A stretch of 64,000 nt of DNA. It comes from Platerodrilus igneus. Its lineage: Eukaryota > Arthropoda > Insecta > Coleoptera > Lycidae. The notes beneath the pieces are model-generated. The model was given only the letters and a program-made list of their open reading frames with translations, searched no databases and was not told the origin of the DNA. The position numbers and the translations under genes were made by a program. The stretch lies in assembly GCA_036346225.1 (NCBI GenBank), contig JARFIW010000170.1, positions 12,524,501 through 12,588,500 on the forward strand. The letters are read 5' to 3'. Of the stretch, positions 45,451 through 59,800 are shown piece by piece (the stretch's first letter is position 1; each line of letters starts with the position of its first letter).

Positions 45451-46849
45451 ATCTTTGCTGCGATTTCATCAGACGTCCGAAAGAAATAAACTGAGCGTAA
45501 AGCCATGTCTTTTCCAATTTGCGACGACGGTGAAGGACCTAGTCCAGGTAAGCTAGTCACGGTATCCCTATAAACGTCTATGACAAAGGATCTCGAGTCC
45601 GACACCAATGTGGGTTTTTAGTGGATATGTCCTTGTTTCGGCAAGGAAAAGCTCCGCATCGGGTATGGGCACGTTAGGTGCCGAAATATTTGTTACCCGT
45701 GAAACGAGCGGCTCAATAAGAAAAGAACGAAATCAGTAACAGAATGTTCGCCCAAATTACGTGTATCAAAGGAAGGGAAAGAAAAAGAAAGAAAACGAAA
45801 GTCGCACCAAACACAGTCGGAGATTGGGACGGGTCTAAAGAACGAAACAACACGACCCAAATCGCCTTTTCTAGAATATTTGTATCTGAAAAGATAATTA
45901 AATACAAAAACACATGTAAAATATAACTCTAATAAGTAGCTTCTATGAATTGAGATAGCAAACAAAGTTAAATTGCTGGTTCAAAGACGAACATATAAAT
46001 TCTTCACTACACAATAACATGACGAATTTAGATTGCGCCTATTGTACTCAATGATACACGGAAAACAGGACGACATGCGTAAAACAATTTCAAAATCTAA
46101 ATACAATATTAAACCTAAATGACTGTATAAATAAATCTTATTTATTTACTTGCTAGATGTACGCTGACGAACTCGCATCACTAACAGCTACTAAACCTAG
46201 TACACAAAATAAATATTTACAATAGTGCGCTAAGGGGCAATTAACCAATCAATACTAATAATTAGTCACTAACAACAAATGGATAATCATCAAATCTATC
46301 TACAATTGCAAAACCATTTAACACAATTATCCATCAATATAAAAACATTATCATACCAAACTACAGTAAATCCTTAATCTAATAATGACAATATTAAGTA
46401 GACAACAATGCGTTGCTCATTATCTCTAGATATTTACTTATATTCAGCAAATCTAGAAAGCATAAGTAAATGAAGCAATCGTACCTTGTTACGGTATTCC
46501 GCCCGGACAAGAAAAAAAAAAGGTACGTAACGAAAATAGTCAGCACCGAGTACCGCAACAATAAAAAGGATTCGAAAGAATGCAGTGCTAGCGGGAAGGT
46601 CGTAGAGGGGGTTAGTCACAAAAAAGAAATCAAAATAAGGTAGATTAAAATATGTAAAATTATAGTTAAATATTCTAATAGAATCATAGAGGATGATGGA
46701 TAAGCACCCGTTTAAATTGAGAAGACTGTCGAAATCGTATTTAATACTCAAATAGTTGTAAATAAAGTAAAAAAATGCAAAATTTAATTAAGTACGAACG
46801 GAAATATTGAAAAGCAAGAACTGCACGTAACAACCTGTCGACATTTAAT
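45451..46849. other. Unrecognised sequence after the LINE
   Basis: Frames of 66 to 105 codons occur on the minus strand (45693-45965, 46434-46751), but none resembles a known domain. The left part may be the LINE's 3' UTR. Confidence 0.35.
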
Positions 46850-47280
46850 TATGTTTGTTTTGAGGGACTTAGGTAACTGCGAGGTCTATATCTCATCATA
46901 ACTCCATCTGCATACAACAGCAGCCAAACAAAATGTGTGATAACGACAATGAGAAATTTCTGTAGTACGACCACGTAAACGTTAGTTTAAAGAATCCAAG
47001 AATGTGGGAGTAAAATATACGACTCGGAATGTGCGTTAAAATCTTAAGAATATTAGTTACACATAAGGTTGAAAATATCAACATTTCTATTAAAGGAACA
47101 TGACCCTCCAATTGCCTACTAGCCAAATAAACAGCAGTGAGTTTCCACTATAAGAATTTTATAATTGTCGAATAAAGTTCATAATATTTATCATAGAAGA
47201 AACAACGCGATATAACGCTAGAAATATAGTAAACTCGTGCAACCAATGTATTTATAAAATTGTTTTCTGTAAAATAAGCA
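46850..47280 (-). repeat. Second copy of the 41490-41950 repeat
   Basis: In inverse complement it aligns with 41498-41910 over about 400 bp with moderate divergence. Unlike the first copy, it has no inverted partner arm beside it. Confidence 0.75.
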
Positions 47281-48914
47281 TTAAGGATAAGCTTACGTTG
47301 AACATTCAGTGTCAGGCTACTCTCATTACAGTACTTACTTTTTTAAAAATATACCTTTGTTATAAAAAAAGTTCCTAAGTAAAATTTAAATTATTTAATC
47401 ATAAAGCTATGACTGGCTACGACTTTTCACAAGAAAATTATTAAATACAAAATGCTGATCTAAATATTTTCATATTCTTTTACACACAAAAGAAAAACGT
47501 AAACCTGTAAAGCTAGTCTCATCTTTAATATCAGGAGTCTTAAATTCGTTTCAGCCACAGCAGTTTCTTAATGCTTTAAACTATGAACACTAACTTGTAA
47601 CACAAAGATTGATTCTTCGATAAATTATACAAGATCTTCACCAGGTCTAAGTCAAATAATTTAAGTTTCTTAAAAATTTACCAAGATATGAACAGGAATT
47701 AAAGTAGTATTTAAAATTGAACCAGGATTTGTGGTAGTATTTTAAGCACTATTTGAAGTTATAACGTACAACGACTTCCGATAAAACCCCGGGTAAATAA
47801 ATATACTAAACAAACACTTACTCCCGGGAATCCACCTGGGGCGTGGTCGTCTTATTCAGGAGTGGTCCTCTGCTGTTGCCCTTGTTGTTGGTAGATGCTT
47901 CTGCTGGTGGTGCCTCGTTAGGCAATACGATAAGGATAGGGTAAAAGGCTGGGGATGGAAATGAAGGACTCATGACAGCAGTATACGGCAAGCGATACGG
48001 TAATGTTTTTCTAAGAAATTCGGTACGATAATCCTCGAGCTATGCTGCGTTTCTCACCTTAAACGTCTCTCCTTTCGAACCGAAGTTAACGCACTTCGGC
48101 TTGTATTAATAACAACTAAACTGATTCTCACATACAAACCGTTATGTCAGCATGCTTACGACCGCAGAGATAAGTCAATAACCTCAACAACCATGCAAAC
48201 ACTAACAAAGCGTTGTTTTCACGACGTCAGCGGATTTTTGATAATCGGTGAGGAATTTTCCACGCCGAGTTCTAAAAAGCCCCTAAATCTAAATTAATTA
48301 TCTAATACAGAAAGGTTTAAAAATAAAGCGTAACACAGTTGAACGAAGATTTTAGGTATTATTTGAAGTCTTAAAACAACCCATCTATCTAAATTAATTT
48401 AAAATATGTAGGTCTGCTAACGATTTCCCAGAATTGCCAAAAACAAACTAACTGCAACACTTTCTTATCAATCTTATTACTTGTACCTATTTGGTAGAAT
48501 TCAGTTATTTTTAAATTATTTCACTCGTTCGCAGAAATGAAAGGAGTAGTCATTTTATAGTTACCCTAGTCCTACATATAACTTCTAATTCAGATTATAA
48601 ACAACGATGTCCTTAAAAAAATCTGCTCTTGTCCCAAATATAAAATTTTACTAGTCACGTATATTAAACCAATATCAAATGTTTCAGTTTATAACAAACA
48701 TTTTATTCGTCGAACGCTTTGATTAAGGCAAAATTGTTTTCATTTTGTATACGTAAATTGTGGTCATTTTTATTATTGTACGCGCCAAATGATTCCTTGA
48801 TATACAGCTAATTTGTTTGGATACTAACGTTTATTATGCAAATGTTAGCTTTTATGGAATATAATATCAGATTACCACGTTACCATCTATCTGTAACGCT
48901 TTATATTAAGAATT
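47281..48914. other. Intergenic, nothing firmly recognised
   Basis: A GC-richer patch at about 47820-48070 (ACTCCCGGGAATCCACC, GTGGTCCTCTGCTGTTGCCC) lacks an open frame and may be part of an LTR. The rest is A+T-rich. Confidence 0.35.
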
Positions 48915-49500
48915 TTATCATCATCATTATATCTTCAGTTCTGGAACTAGTTAGACACGTACCTTCTTCGTCTCCTATTTTGAGCTAACCTACATTTCCC
49001 TGAAATTCCCACAGCCCACATCGTTCAATATTTGCGTGCAATAGTCTGATATAAGTGTACTTATCCTTCTTCCACGCTCAGTTTGTAATATATCACGTAC
49101 TATTCCCCAAATGCTTTAAAACTAATTTTTTATATCTTTTTTTTTGTTTTATACATATATGTTTCTTCCCCTACCATTTCTAGGACCTCTTTGTTATTAA
49201 CTTTGTCTGTCCATGCTATCATTATCATACATCTGAAGCACAACATTTTAAAAGGTTTTAACTTTTTTACTGTTTGCTTCTTCAACTGTCCCTATTTCAT
49301 AGCTGTACAGTGCTATGCTCTGCACATATACTTTCAACAATTTTTTTTTGTTTCTGTTTGTTGTCATCGAACATAGTAGCTGCTCGTTTCTTGTTAGATA
49401 AAGCTCGGTTCTCCTTGTATTGTTTTCTAAATATATACCCTATTTCACCGATATTCAGTGTTATGTGAAGAAAGTTAAGCAACATACGGTTACCAAGTTT
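48915..49500 (-). mobile_element. LINE-tail composite repeat, copy A
   Basis: It starts ATCATCATTATATCTTCAGT, followed by the common LINE tail. Then comes text that on the minus strand encodes LINE C-terminal pieces (around 49190-49390), then ACCCTATTTCACCGATATTC (49438-49457) and a decayed copy of the GTTAAGCAGCC block. The same order of parts appears at 51140-52620 and, inversely, at 62640-63350. Confidence 0.7.
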
Positions 49501-50145
49501 TGTAAATTTACAAGTATAACGCCCTCGTAATTCGTATATTGTTTTAAAAATCTGTAAAATATGTATTTTTCTTAACCTGAGCGTCTCGCGTACTAATTAT
49601 ACCTTATCAAGTCTACATCCGTGTATTTTGATAATCTCTCGCACGTACTTTATCTCTTTCTCGAAGTTCTTTGAAATAACACAGTTTTTTCTGTAGAACT
49701 TCTGAAATATATTTTCTAGGTTAATTAGATTAAATCAAATTATTTTTCTATGGTTCACACCATTTTAAGACACTACACTTTTCACTTAAATTCAATAGGC
49801 GTTAAATTAAAATCTAAATAATCTTAGTGGAATGTTTTATTTTTTCCAAATAAAGCGTTAGGTTTACAAATATTTCAAACTCTTTCTAGTTTACCTCCTC
49901 TATCTCAGTGATATATGTTACCAACTTACAGTTTTGGGGAAATTCGAAATTATTTTTCAATCTGTTTGTTTATTGTTAAAATTACTTGTGTTTGGTTATT
50001 AACAACTAAAGTAGGGTTAAAATGTATATAATTCCATTAGAGATGAAAATTGCGATACGTAAAGAGATTAGATTTGTTCGGGGATAACGAAGAAATTGTT
50101 CAAATATTTTTATAAAAACCGTACAAACAGGACTTACCATTCCTT
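49501..50145. other. Upstream region of the golgin gene
   Basis: A+T-rich sequence just before the CCDC186-like start codon. No distinct promoter motif could be assigned. Confidence 0.35.
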
Positions 50146-50756
50146 ATGTCGCAATCTCAAGAGTCTGCTCTTTCTGATTGTGACTCTAACATAGTTGAAG
50201 TTGATTCTGAAATTTCGAATGATACTGACAGTGGTAAAATTTGACTAAAGCATGTTTCTGATTAAACTTATTTTCGTCTTTACCAGAATCTAGAAGCAAT
50301 GATTCAATCCGTGTATCTGGTTCTGGCATAGAGGAGAACTTGAGTGAAAGTGATGTCCCATTACCGAGATCCCAGAAATCTGTTGAAGAATGTTTAAATA
50401 CTATACAAAATTTAGAAAGAAGATGCGCTGAACTTCATGGTAAATGCAAGCAACAGCAAAACAGTTTGGATTTGGTATGTGTTATTTTATTTACCTATTA
50501 AAAACTAATAATTTTGTTTGAATTTAGATTACAAAACAATATGCTACAGCAGTAAAGGAAAAGGAACTAATGGTTATGCGTTATGCAGTTGGGGAAAAGT
50601 CTGTATTGGAGTTAAAGTCAGCTAAAGAACAAGCAGAAAAAAAACATAAGGAAGTTTGTAAGGAAAATGAAATTCTCCAACATAAAGTGTCTGTTTTGGT
50701 CGTAGAAAAATCTAGGATTTGTCAAATGTTAGATGACAAGGTTTGTAATGAACATT

Positions 50757-50832
<76 letters not shown>

Positions 50833-53800
50833 TTATATTAGGTAGTTGATTACACGAGGACTGCAAATAACTTGTTATTTGTGTTAGAAGTATTGGGATA
50901 AATTGCGTTCGAACCCAATTTATCCAAATACTTCTAACATAAATAAATAATTTCCAACCAGTACGTTTGTTGCAAAAATAACATCTTATTTTTTGTAACG
51001 AACCTACAGGTTAGAAGTATTGGGATAAAGCCTTCGACAATAAGGTTCAATAGTTTAAAATATTTATTAAAAATTGACGTTTCGGAGAATTTGATTTCTT
51101 AATCGTTAAGCTATACAGTGGATAATAATAGTTACATATATTCATTCTTAGGTCTTTAGTCCTGGAACTGATTAGACGTGTGTCCTCATTTTTTCCTATT
51201 CTGAACCAGCCTACACATTTCCCTGAGATATACACAGTCTGCATCTGATCTAGGTCTACATCTACCTCCTTTTTCCTATCTCTGCTTGTAATATATCTCA
51301 TACTATTATCCAAAAATGCTTTAGAACGTATTTTGCCCTTCTATTTCTCTTATTTTTTTTCACAGATATCCTTGTTCCTCTAATATTTCTATAACCTATT
51401 TGTTATTAACTTTGTCCATGCTATCATCTTCATACATCAGAGCACAGCATTCCAAAAGGCTGCTACAGTTTTTCTGTCTGCTTTTCAGATTGGCCGTATT
51501 TCATAGGCATACTGTGCTGTTTTCCACACCTATGCTTTCAACAATTTTCTTCTTGTTTCTATGTTTGTTGTCTTTCATCATAGGCGCTGTTTTTTCTTGT
51601 TAGATGCAGTTTGGTCCCCTTCTATTGTTTTACAATTATATACCCTATTTCTCCGACATTCAGTGGTTGTGAAGGTGAGGGAGCTCCATGGTGTAGTGGT
51701 ATTTGTGTAACTACTACGCCCAAGGTTGCAAGTTTGAATCCCGACACGGTCCGCTTTTAAAATGTTAGGTGAGCATTTTTCACAAAAATACACCTTCGTT
51801 CGGATGAGAGGTAAAATGGAGGACCAGTGTTTGAGTTTTATCATGCACGTTAAAAATTCCTACCTTGCTTGGAACAGCAAGGGTTTGGCAAAATTCCAAA
51901 TTTTCCAGGAAAAAAAAACTCGCTTCTTGGCCAATGTAGTACCTTCGGGTGGAGCATTGGAAAATTGCATGTAAGGTTGTGAAAGGGGTGGGGGGGAAAG
52001 CAGCCCGTTTCTGCCAAGTTCCCCCAGCACTTGAACATTTGCCGATTTAATATTTTTCTAATATGTCTTTTCGCACAGTCAACATTAGTTGCAGGTATTT
52101 CACAACCAACACCTGTGTTGTTTATAATAATCATTAGATTTATCTGCGTTTATTTTTTCGTAATTAGGTTTTCTGTCTGGGAACTGGTTGGACACGTACC
52201 TGCACTTATTTATATTCTGAACTAGCCCACACAGTTCTCTGAAATTCTCACACAGTCTATATACAATTCGGTTCCCCTTTTATTGTTTTATAATTTTATG
52301 CCCTATTTCACCGAGATTCAGTGAAGGGGGTTAAGCAGCCTGTGGCTGCCAAGATCCCCCAGCACTTAGAGATTTGCCGGATTAATAGTTTTCCAGTAAA
52401 TCCTTACACACAATTAACATTATTCGAGAATATTGCCCAACCAATACTTGTAGTTGCTTATAATAATCATCATGTACAGTTACTTTTTTTGTCATTAGTT
52501 TATCCATCTTGGGACTGGTTGGATGCGTATCTCCATTGATTTCTATTCTGAGCTAACCTACTCATTTCTCTGAAATTCCTACAGCCCACATCTTTCACTA
52601 TCTCTCTACTTCTTTTTTTTACTAATATGTTTTGGAAGAAAACCAGTTTTTTAATTTTATTGACATCTTTTAAAAATTAAAATGTTGACATAGATGATGT
52701 ATGTCGAATATGTTCTACCATTATATGGGAGCGGGTTTGTCCAACGTCGTTGTTGTTATGTTTTTATGCTATGAACAAAAATAAAAAAAAAAATTGATTC
52801 GCGTCCTGAACGTTAAGAGATTGATTTTATCTATAAGGGAAATGTCACCACTATACAATAATAAATTTTTAATTATTCTCTGAACAGTGCTGGGAACTCA
52901 AAACCACATTTATAATGTGTCATAACCTACTTAATTGTACCAGAAAAATCCTCCTAGGATAATTACTAAAATAAATTTGTTGTAAAAGGGCAGCAGCTCT
53001 TTTGGTACTTAGAGTGGAAGAGACAATAGGGGTCGGTATGGCATTCTAAGACACACTACTGCGACGTTGGAGACGACGGTAAACCACCACATTATCTCTC
53101 AAGTACACGGTTTGCTTAAATTGTTATTTAAGATGATGGCATCCTCTGGGGTAAAAGATTCTGGAGCTAAAATAGTCTCCCATTTGGATCTCCGGGAGGA
53201 GACTACTTCGGAGGAAGCGATCGGAAAGTTCAGAATAAGAGTAGGTAAATTATGTAACTTGAAAATTGAAATGGATAGGTTAGCACTAGACATAGTGAGG
53301 ATCAGCGACGTTCGGTGGTCAGAGGTGAGGAATTTTTGGAGTGGAGACTCCAGGGTAATTGACACAGGTTCAGAAGAAGGAAATTTGGGCATGAGGATAG
53401 TTATGTGAAAAAAGATAGGACACTGTGTAGAAAACTACTTACAAAAGAACAAAAGAGTACTCATGGTTAGATTAGAATCTAAACTGATAAATATAGTAAT
53501 AATACAAGTATACATGCCCACCTCTAACTTCAGTGAGGAAGAGGTAGAAGCGATCTACAAAGATACGGAAGACATACTAAGCTACGTATAAGGAATTAAT
53601 AATTATGGGGGATTTTAATGCAGTGGTAGACAAAGGAATGGAAGGAGCTGTAGTAAGTTTATTTGGCTTAGACACGGGAAACGACAAGGGAAATAGGCTG
53701 GTAGAATTTAGCGACAAAAACAAATACATTATTTCAACATCATGTTAGAAGACAATACACTTGGAAGATGCCAGGAGACATAGGAAGATATCAAAAGATT

Positions 53801-56800
53801 ACATTGTTGTTGGACAAAAGTTTAGGAATCAAATAAAAGACTGTAGAAGCTTCCGAGGGGCAGATAAAACACTGACCACAACATCGTAATTATGAAGGCC
53901 GCTCTTAAATTTAAAAATTTGAAAAACTACGGAAAAAGACATTTTGACTTTGCGTAACTAAAAGATAGAGATAGCCACGAAGGATTTGGAAAAAGTCAAA
54001 TGAATTACTGAAAGACATCGGGAAAATTTCGGATACTATGAAAGTAGAAACAGAATGGAATAACATTAAATCAAGCTTAGACATGGTGATCAGAGATATT
54101 GTGGGGTATACACAAAAGGAAAATAAGAAATCATGGATAACAAAGGATATCCTGAATTTAATAGAAGAAAGATGAAACAGAAAAACAGAGATACAAAGCC
54201 GTAAAATGAGAAATTATTCAGAAAAGCCGGAAAGCTAAAGAACAATGGTTTGATTAAAAGTGCAAAAAGGTACAAACTAAAATGGAAATACGAAAGACAG
54301 ACGAAGCATTTAAACTATTTAGAATAAATTTTATAGTTATAAAACCATATAGCAAAAATAGTAGTAGTCGTTTTTTTATATTTATTTTGAAGGGGAAAAT
54401 CATTATGATTTAGGCTACCATAAGGTCGCCTCAGAACCATGTTAAAATTTACCAAAGAGGTAGCCTAAATCATAATGATTTTCCCATTAAAAATAAATAT
54501 AAAAAAACGACTACTTAAGCCTTTTAATAATACAATCGCACACTTCTTTAATAACCATCCTCTCAATTGTATAAATAGAAACATGTTAAAAAATGTTTTC
54601 CAATTTCCAAGTTATTGAATTTATATAAAATTCACCAATAAAAATTAATCCGCTGATTTCACGTTAAGCGTATTGGCTACCTAAAAAAAGTCGGTCCCAG
54701 GCCGTAACACAAATTGAAGGCAATCATTCATTTAAACTTTAAAAAATTTTTGCTTAGTGTACTCAAACCAAATATTTCGAACATCAATAAATCAAAGTCA
54801 CCTTCAATTTATGTCATAAATGTCAAACTTGAAGTTTTTCTTATTTTGAAAACGATCCTAGGTCATGGATCGAAACGTTAATAAAGATAATTTTAAAAAC
54901 TATGAGTGGTTTAATCCCCAAAGAAGATTTAGAAGAATACTAAACAAACCACAACAAACATACAGGGAGTATAGGAATCATACAATGAAAGGGATGACTT
55001 GGGATATCCTATACTTAGAAATTAATTTGAATTAGCATTAACAACAACAACACCAATACCAACTCCAATCACGGTATTCCCTTTTGGGTAACCAAACCCA
55101 GCACCTCTTTCTGGAAGGATATGCACGGTATAACTCTAGACTACTACATTACTTTTACACTCAGCACCAATCACAATCTTTCTCCACATCCCTCGGTTCC
55201 TCTCACTCCTTTGCCTTTGTAACATCCATACATTGCTTTTGGCATGCTCTTTTATTCTTCATGCTTCTGACCTGTCGTTCTTTCAGAACCTCCTCTACTA
55301 CATCCAACCATCTTTTACGCGATCTGCTCTTTGCAGCTCTACCAGTCCTCTTGCTTGCATATATATGTTTGGTAAGTCTATCCTTGTTTATTCTTTCAAT
55401 ATGTTCAAACTATTTAAGCATACTTCGTTTGCTTAACTCCTTAAGTCGCTTGCATCCCACACTCTGCTCTAATTCATTCGCTTGGCACTTTGTTTCTCAA
55501 CGTTTTTCCACACACACTTCTTAGAAACCTCATTTCTGCAGCATTTATACGACTCTTATGCTAGACCCAAGTTTCGCTTTCATACAGAATAATTGGCACA
55601 AAGACACTGTTGTAAATGTCCAGCTTTGCGTTTATACTCAATCCTTCATTCTTGTTCACTGCCCACATACTTCCAGACACTTTTCTTCCAGCATTTGCTT
55701 TTTTTTATATTTCACCATCCAGCTTTCCATTATTCAAAAACTTTCTACCGAGGTACACAAAGTCATTCACTTTCTATATCGTGTCATTGTCCATTCTAAA
55801 TACAAAGTCATCAATTCCTCAATCTCTGTAAAAAATCATTACTTTCGTGTCTTATTTAGATTCACTTTCAATTGCATATTTTCACATGCTTCCGACTGTC
55901 TGTCAAGCATTTGTTGCAAATCTTGTGACGATTTGGCCAACAATACTGCATCATCCGCATGCAACAGCACACTGACATTTGTTTCACCAATTTTCACTCC
56001 TTCCATTTCTCAAGCCTGCCTGATACAATTATTCATAAATACATTTAGCAATCTTGGTGACACCACACGGTCCTATCTTACACCTTCCACATTATTAAAT
56101 TATTGCCTCATGTAACCATTCACACGTACACCTGCTCTACTTACTGCCTTCGTACATCGCTCTGATGGATCTTATCAAGCACTTGCTTACACTGTATTCA
56201 CGCAGTGCCTTCCATAATTCACTTCTGTTCACAGAGTCATATACCTTTTCCAGATCTACAAATGCTGCATACATTTTCTTTCTGGCCTGCATACACTTTT
56301 AAACAATTTGTTGCACTGCGAACATCTCATCCACGCATCCTCTTCCAGGCATAAAACCAACCACATTGAATGTTCCATATCTCACTCTGCATTAACTTAC
56401 GAACTCCCTCGATCACAATTTTTTTCATATACTTTACTGGATACACTGAACAGACATCTCACGATAATTTTTGCATTCATATTTGCTGCCTTTGCCTTTG
56501 TGCAAAGGGATAATGATTGCATTCTATCAGTTTGTACAAACAGTCAATCAGCACTCCAGACCCATACTTAAGCATTTCACTTGTTATTCCATCTGCACTC
56601 GGTGCTTTGCCGTTCTTCAGAGTTTGCACCACCTTCCATACCTCATTTACGCTGCATTCAAACTTTATGGTATTATGTTTTCGATCCGTATATTACTTCT
56701 CTCTTCATCATCCATACAGCCATCTGTATCCTTCTTGCCACCATCATATAGTGTCTTAAAATACTCTTTCCAACAGCTTCTCACACTTGCTTCGTCCCAA

Positions 56801-59800
56801 ACAATTTAATTTCTACTGTTAACAACGCCATTCACACGCTTATTTCCACCCTTTCTTGTCTTTCTTACCCATTTCCAAAACAAGTTTTATTGTCTTCAAA
56901 ATCACTCTACATTTTTTCATCCTCCCTCACCCTCAGTTGCTCTTTGCTTTCCTTCACTACTTCTTTCGCATATCGTCTTTTCTCTTTATGTACTTCCTGA
57001 AGTTGCTGTATTAACTCAACATCTCTTTCTGCAATCATTCTCTTATACGCACTCTCTTTTCCTTAACAACCTTTTTGACCTCATCGTTCCACCATGCATT
57101 TTTATTACATATAACAATCATTTTCGTTACACATATTTCCAAAGTACATTTCATTACACTGTTATTCAAACAATACCATGCTTTCTCCACATCTTCAAAC
57201 TTAAAAGCATTATTCCATTCCTGTTTGCAGTCATACAACTCTCTCTCTTTCTAACATAGTAACGTACTCTCTTTGAGTCGACTCTTCCAACAAGCGTTCT
57301 ACTTTCACTCTTAATTGTCTCACATTCTGCTTTCTTCTCCATACCTACTTTTTGCTAAGATCAATTCTGGACAAAACTAGAAAATGATCGGTCCCACACT
57401 TAGATCCTCTCATTACTCTCGTGTCTTTTACCAGTTCTCTTAAACTTTCATCAAACACAGCCAAATCAGATATACTTCTGGTAATTGCCCTTTGCCATGT
57501 GTACATGTGTATGTCCTTATGTTTATACCATGTGTGAAGAATGTTTAGAAATTAAAACAGGACAAAATAATTGAAGTAGGCTGGAAAATAGATTTGATAG
57601 GATAGATAAAAATATTTTTGAAAAGTCAATTAATTGTCAATTTATTATGTTTAATCATGCTAAAATATCTTTGTTCACTTTAAAAAGAGAGGCAACTGTA
57701 AGTAATTTAGAGTTTGCATATTTGTGGTAAAAGTTATATTTTAGGTATTTGAGTGTTATAGTTACAAAATATACAGAAGTTAAATTGGCTCTGTAGTTGT
57801 TCTTATGGTGTGGTTTAACCGAATATAAAAGTATATTCTAACCCGTCATACATCTGTGCAACTCTTGTAACACACTGCAAATAATTGCCTGTCTGAGGAA
57901 CTTTCGTAGTTTCCCAACACCATGTGTTGATACAAACAGTTCTGTTTCCATACATATACTCACAACATATCTCCATTTTCATTCGTTCTTGGATTGCCAA
58001 ACGGACCTACCACATGCTCAGCATGTTCTATGTGTATTTCGACCCAACTATTCATATCACCTAATAATAGACCACGAGGTCATTCCTTTCATGTTTGTCT
58101 AATACATTTTCCAACTCCTGCCAAAACTGCTCACACTCCCTATCGTCATTCACTGGAGCATAACATGCTACTACAAAAGCTTTCTAAAGCTGACTTTCAT
58201 TCTAACCCACAAAATGGGGGAGAAACCAATTCATATTATTTCATGCATGCTTTTGCTTGATCATTTAAAATTAAACTAACACCTTTCGTCCCAAACTCAT
58301 TGCTCGCTACTCCAGACCACAAACCCAACATACCGTCATCTAATTCAACAACATATTTCCCCTTCCGCTTCGTTTCACTCAAACACAGCACATCCATGCA
58401 CCTTTCTTTCATTCCATTCATGATTTCATACTCTTTACCGTACACTCCCCTGACATACCAAGTACCAAATCTCCATTCCTGGTTCATGCAGTCGTTATCT
58501 GATGGGCCAGATGTTTTCCATGTCAGTCGCTCAACATGACTTTGCAAGTCCGAGGCTTTCGCAAAGGTCTTGTTAGTAGTGTTAATTAGGTTGAACCAGG
58601 TTACCAGGCTAGATCACAACCGTGTCATTGTAGCTTTCCCTACTAATGGTAACGATACCTTACAGTTCAGTGTTGGCATGTTTACCTTCTCTGCCACAGA
58701 TGTCGCCACTATTCCCAGTCCTTCAGGTGACCAAATGTCTTTCGATATAAACCAAACCTTCCCCTTCCAAGTGAGTTACCTTTTAAGCCAGCAGAAAGTT
58801 GCCAGCGCTACGTCCACTAGGAGGTACACACATCGAGCATATTAGCATTAAAGGGTCTGAAAAATGGTAAGGCAGGTATAAGGTGCAAGTAGAAACTCTA
58901 AAAGCCGCTGGACAAGCAGTAACAGAATGTCTCCTCCAACATGTAAGCTATATATGTATGAGACAGGTGAGATACCCGAAGATTTCAAACGTAATATCAT
59001 AAGTCACTATACCAAAAAATAGAGGCGCAGATAGATGTGAAAATTTTCGAACAATAAGTTTGACAGCACACGTGTCAAAAATATTAACTAGAATTGTACA
59101 AAGATGAATGGAAAAATGGGCTGAAGAAATACTAGGAGAAGGGTTTAGACGAACCAGGAACATGGGACGCTATTTTAGCCATGAGGGTGATAATGGGGAA
59201 GACTAGAAAAATGAAAAAGCATGCATATAGGGTTTGTAGATCTGGAAAAAGCATTGGACAATGTAAAATGGAAATTTTTTTCGAAATATTCAAAAAGATC
59301 GGGATGAGTTTTAACACGTTCAATGCGGGTGGCTTCCATCGGCGCCACAGATCTCTTCAAGTGATGTGCGGTTGGCATCTATGTGAGCCGCTTGAATAGA
59401 TTGTTTCATTGCTTTAGTATGCTTTCAGTTTGCTGGTAAAGGGTGCTATATCGGGTGCCGCATATATGTAGAGCTTTGATTTATACGTATATAGTTCAGT
59501 TTTAGATTCTCATTTTTTTCCGTGTTTTTTACGGGCGCTTAATATGGACGATTCAGAGCCAGGATCGTCGCGTTCTAAACGTATGAAAATCAATGTAAAA
59601 AATTCTAATAATCTAACAAACGAAGAATTAGAACAGTTTTTATTATATTCTGATTCAGAACAGAGCGACAATGATGACGATTCCTATATTGGAAATGAGG
59701 AACATTCATCAGATGATAGCGCAGGTATGCAAATATTACTGTACATTGAATTATGGTTGTAATTTGATATTTACTAGATAATGCAGAAGAAGTTGAAGAA

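Larger units (their letters stand above)
50741..51139. other. Start of the large golgin intron
   Basis: It holds the donor GTTTGT, a (TA)n tract (50761-50820) and a palindrome (50881-50940) with a third half-copy at 51012-51036. The open frame running from exon 3 through the TA tract is simple read-through. Confidence 0.6.

Noticed and set aside
45327..45608. 93-codon minus-strand frame
   Set aside because: The plus strand here resembles the C-terminal tail of the jockey-like LINE, so the minus frame is a shadow.
50741..50845. Golgin exon 3 continuing through the TA tract
   Set aside because: A splice donor at 50741 and the family alignment to exon 4 show that this is intron read-through.
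51684..51750. Possible tRNA gene
   Set aside because: The A and B boxes are present but the acceptor stem does not pair, and the segment is the head of a SINE bounded by a target duplication.
55084..56809. Many overlapping plus-strand frames, Ser/Phe-rich
   Set aside because: They are the antisense of the minus-strand LINE RT and endonuclease, which has recognisable motifs on the opposite strand.
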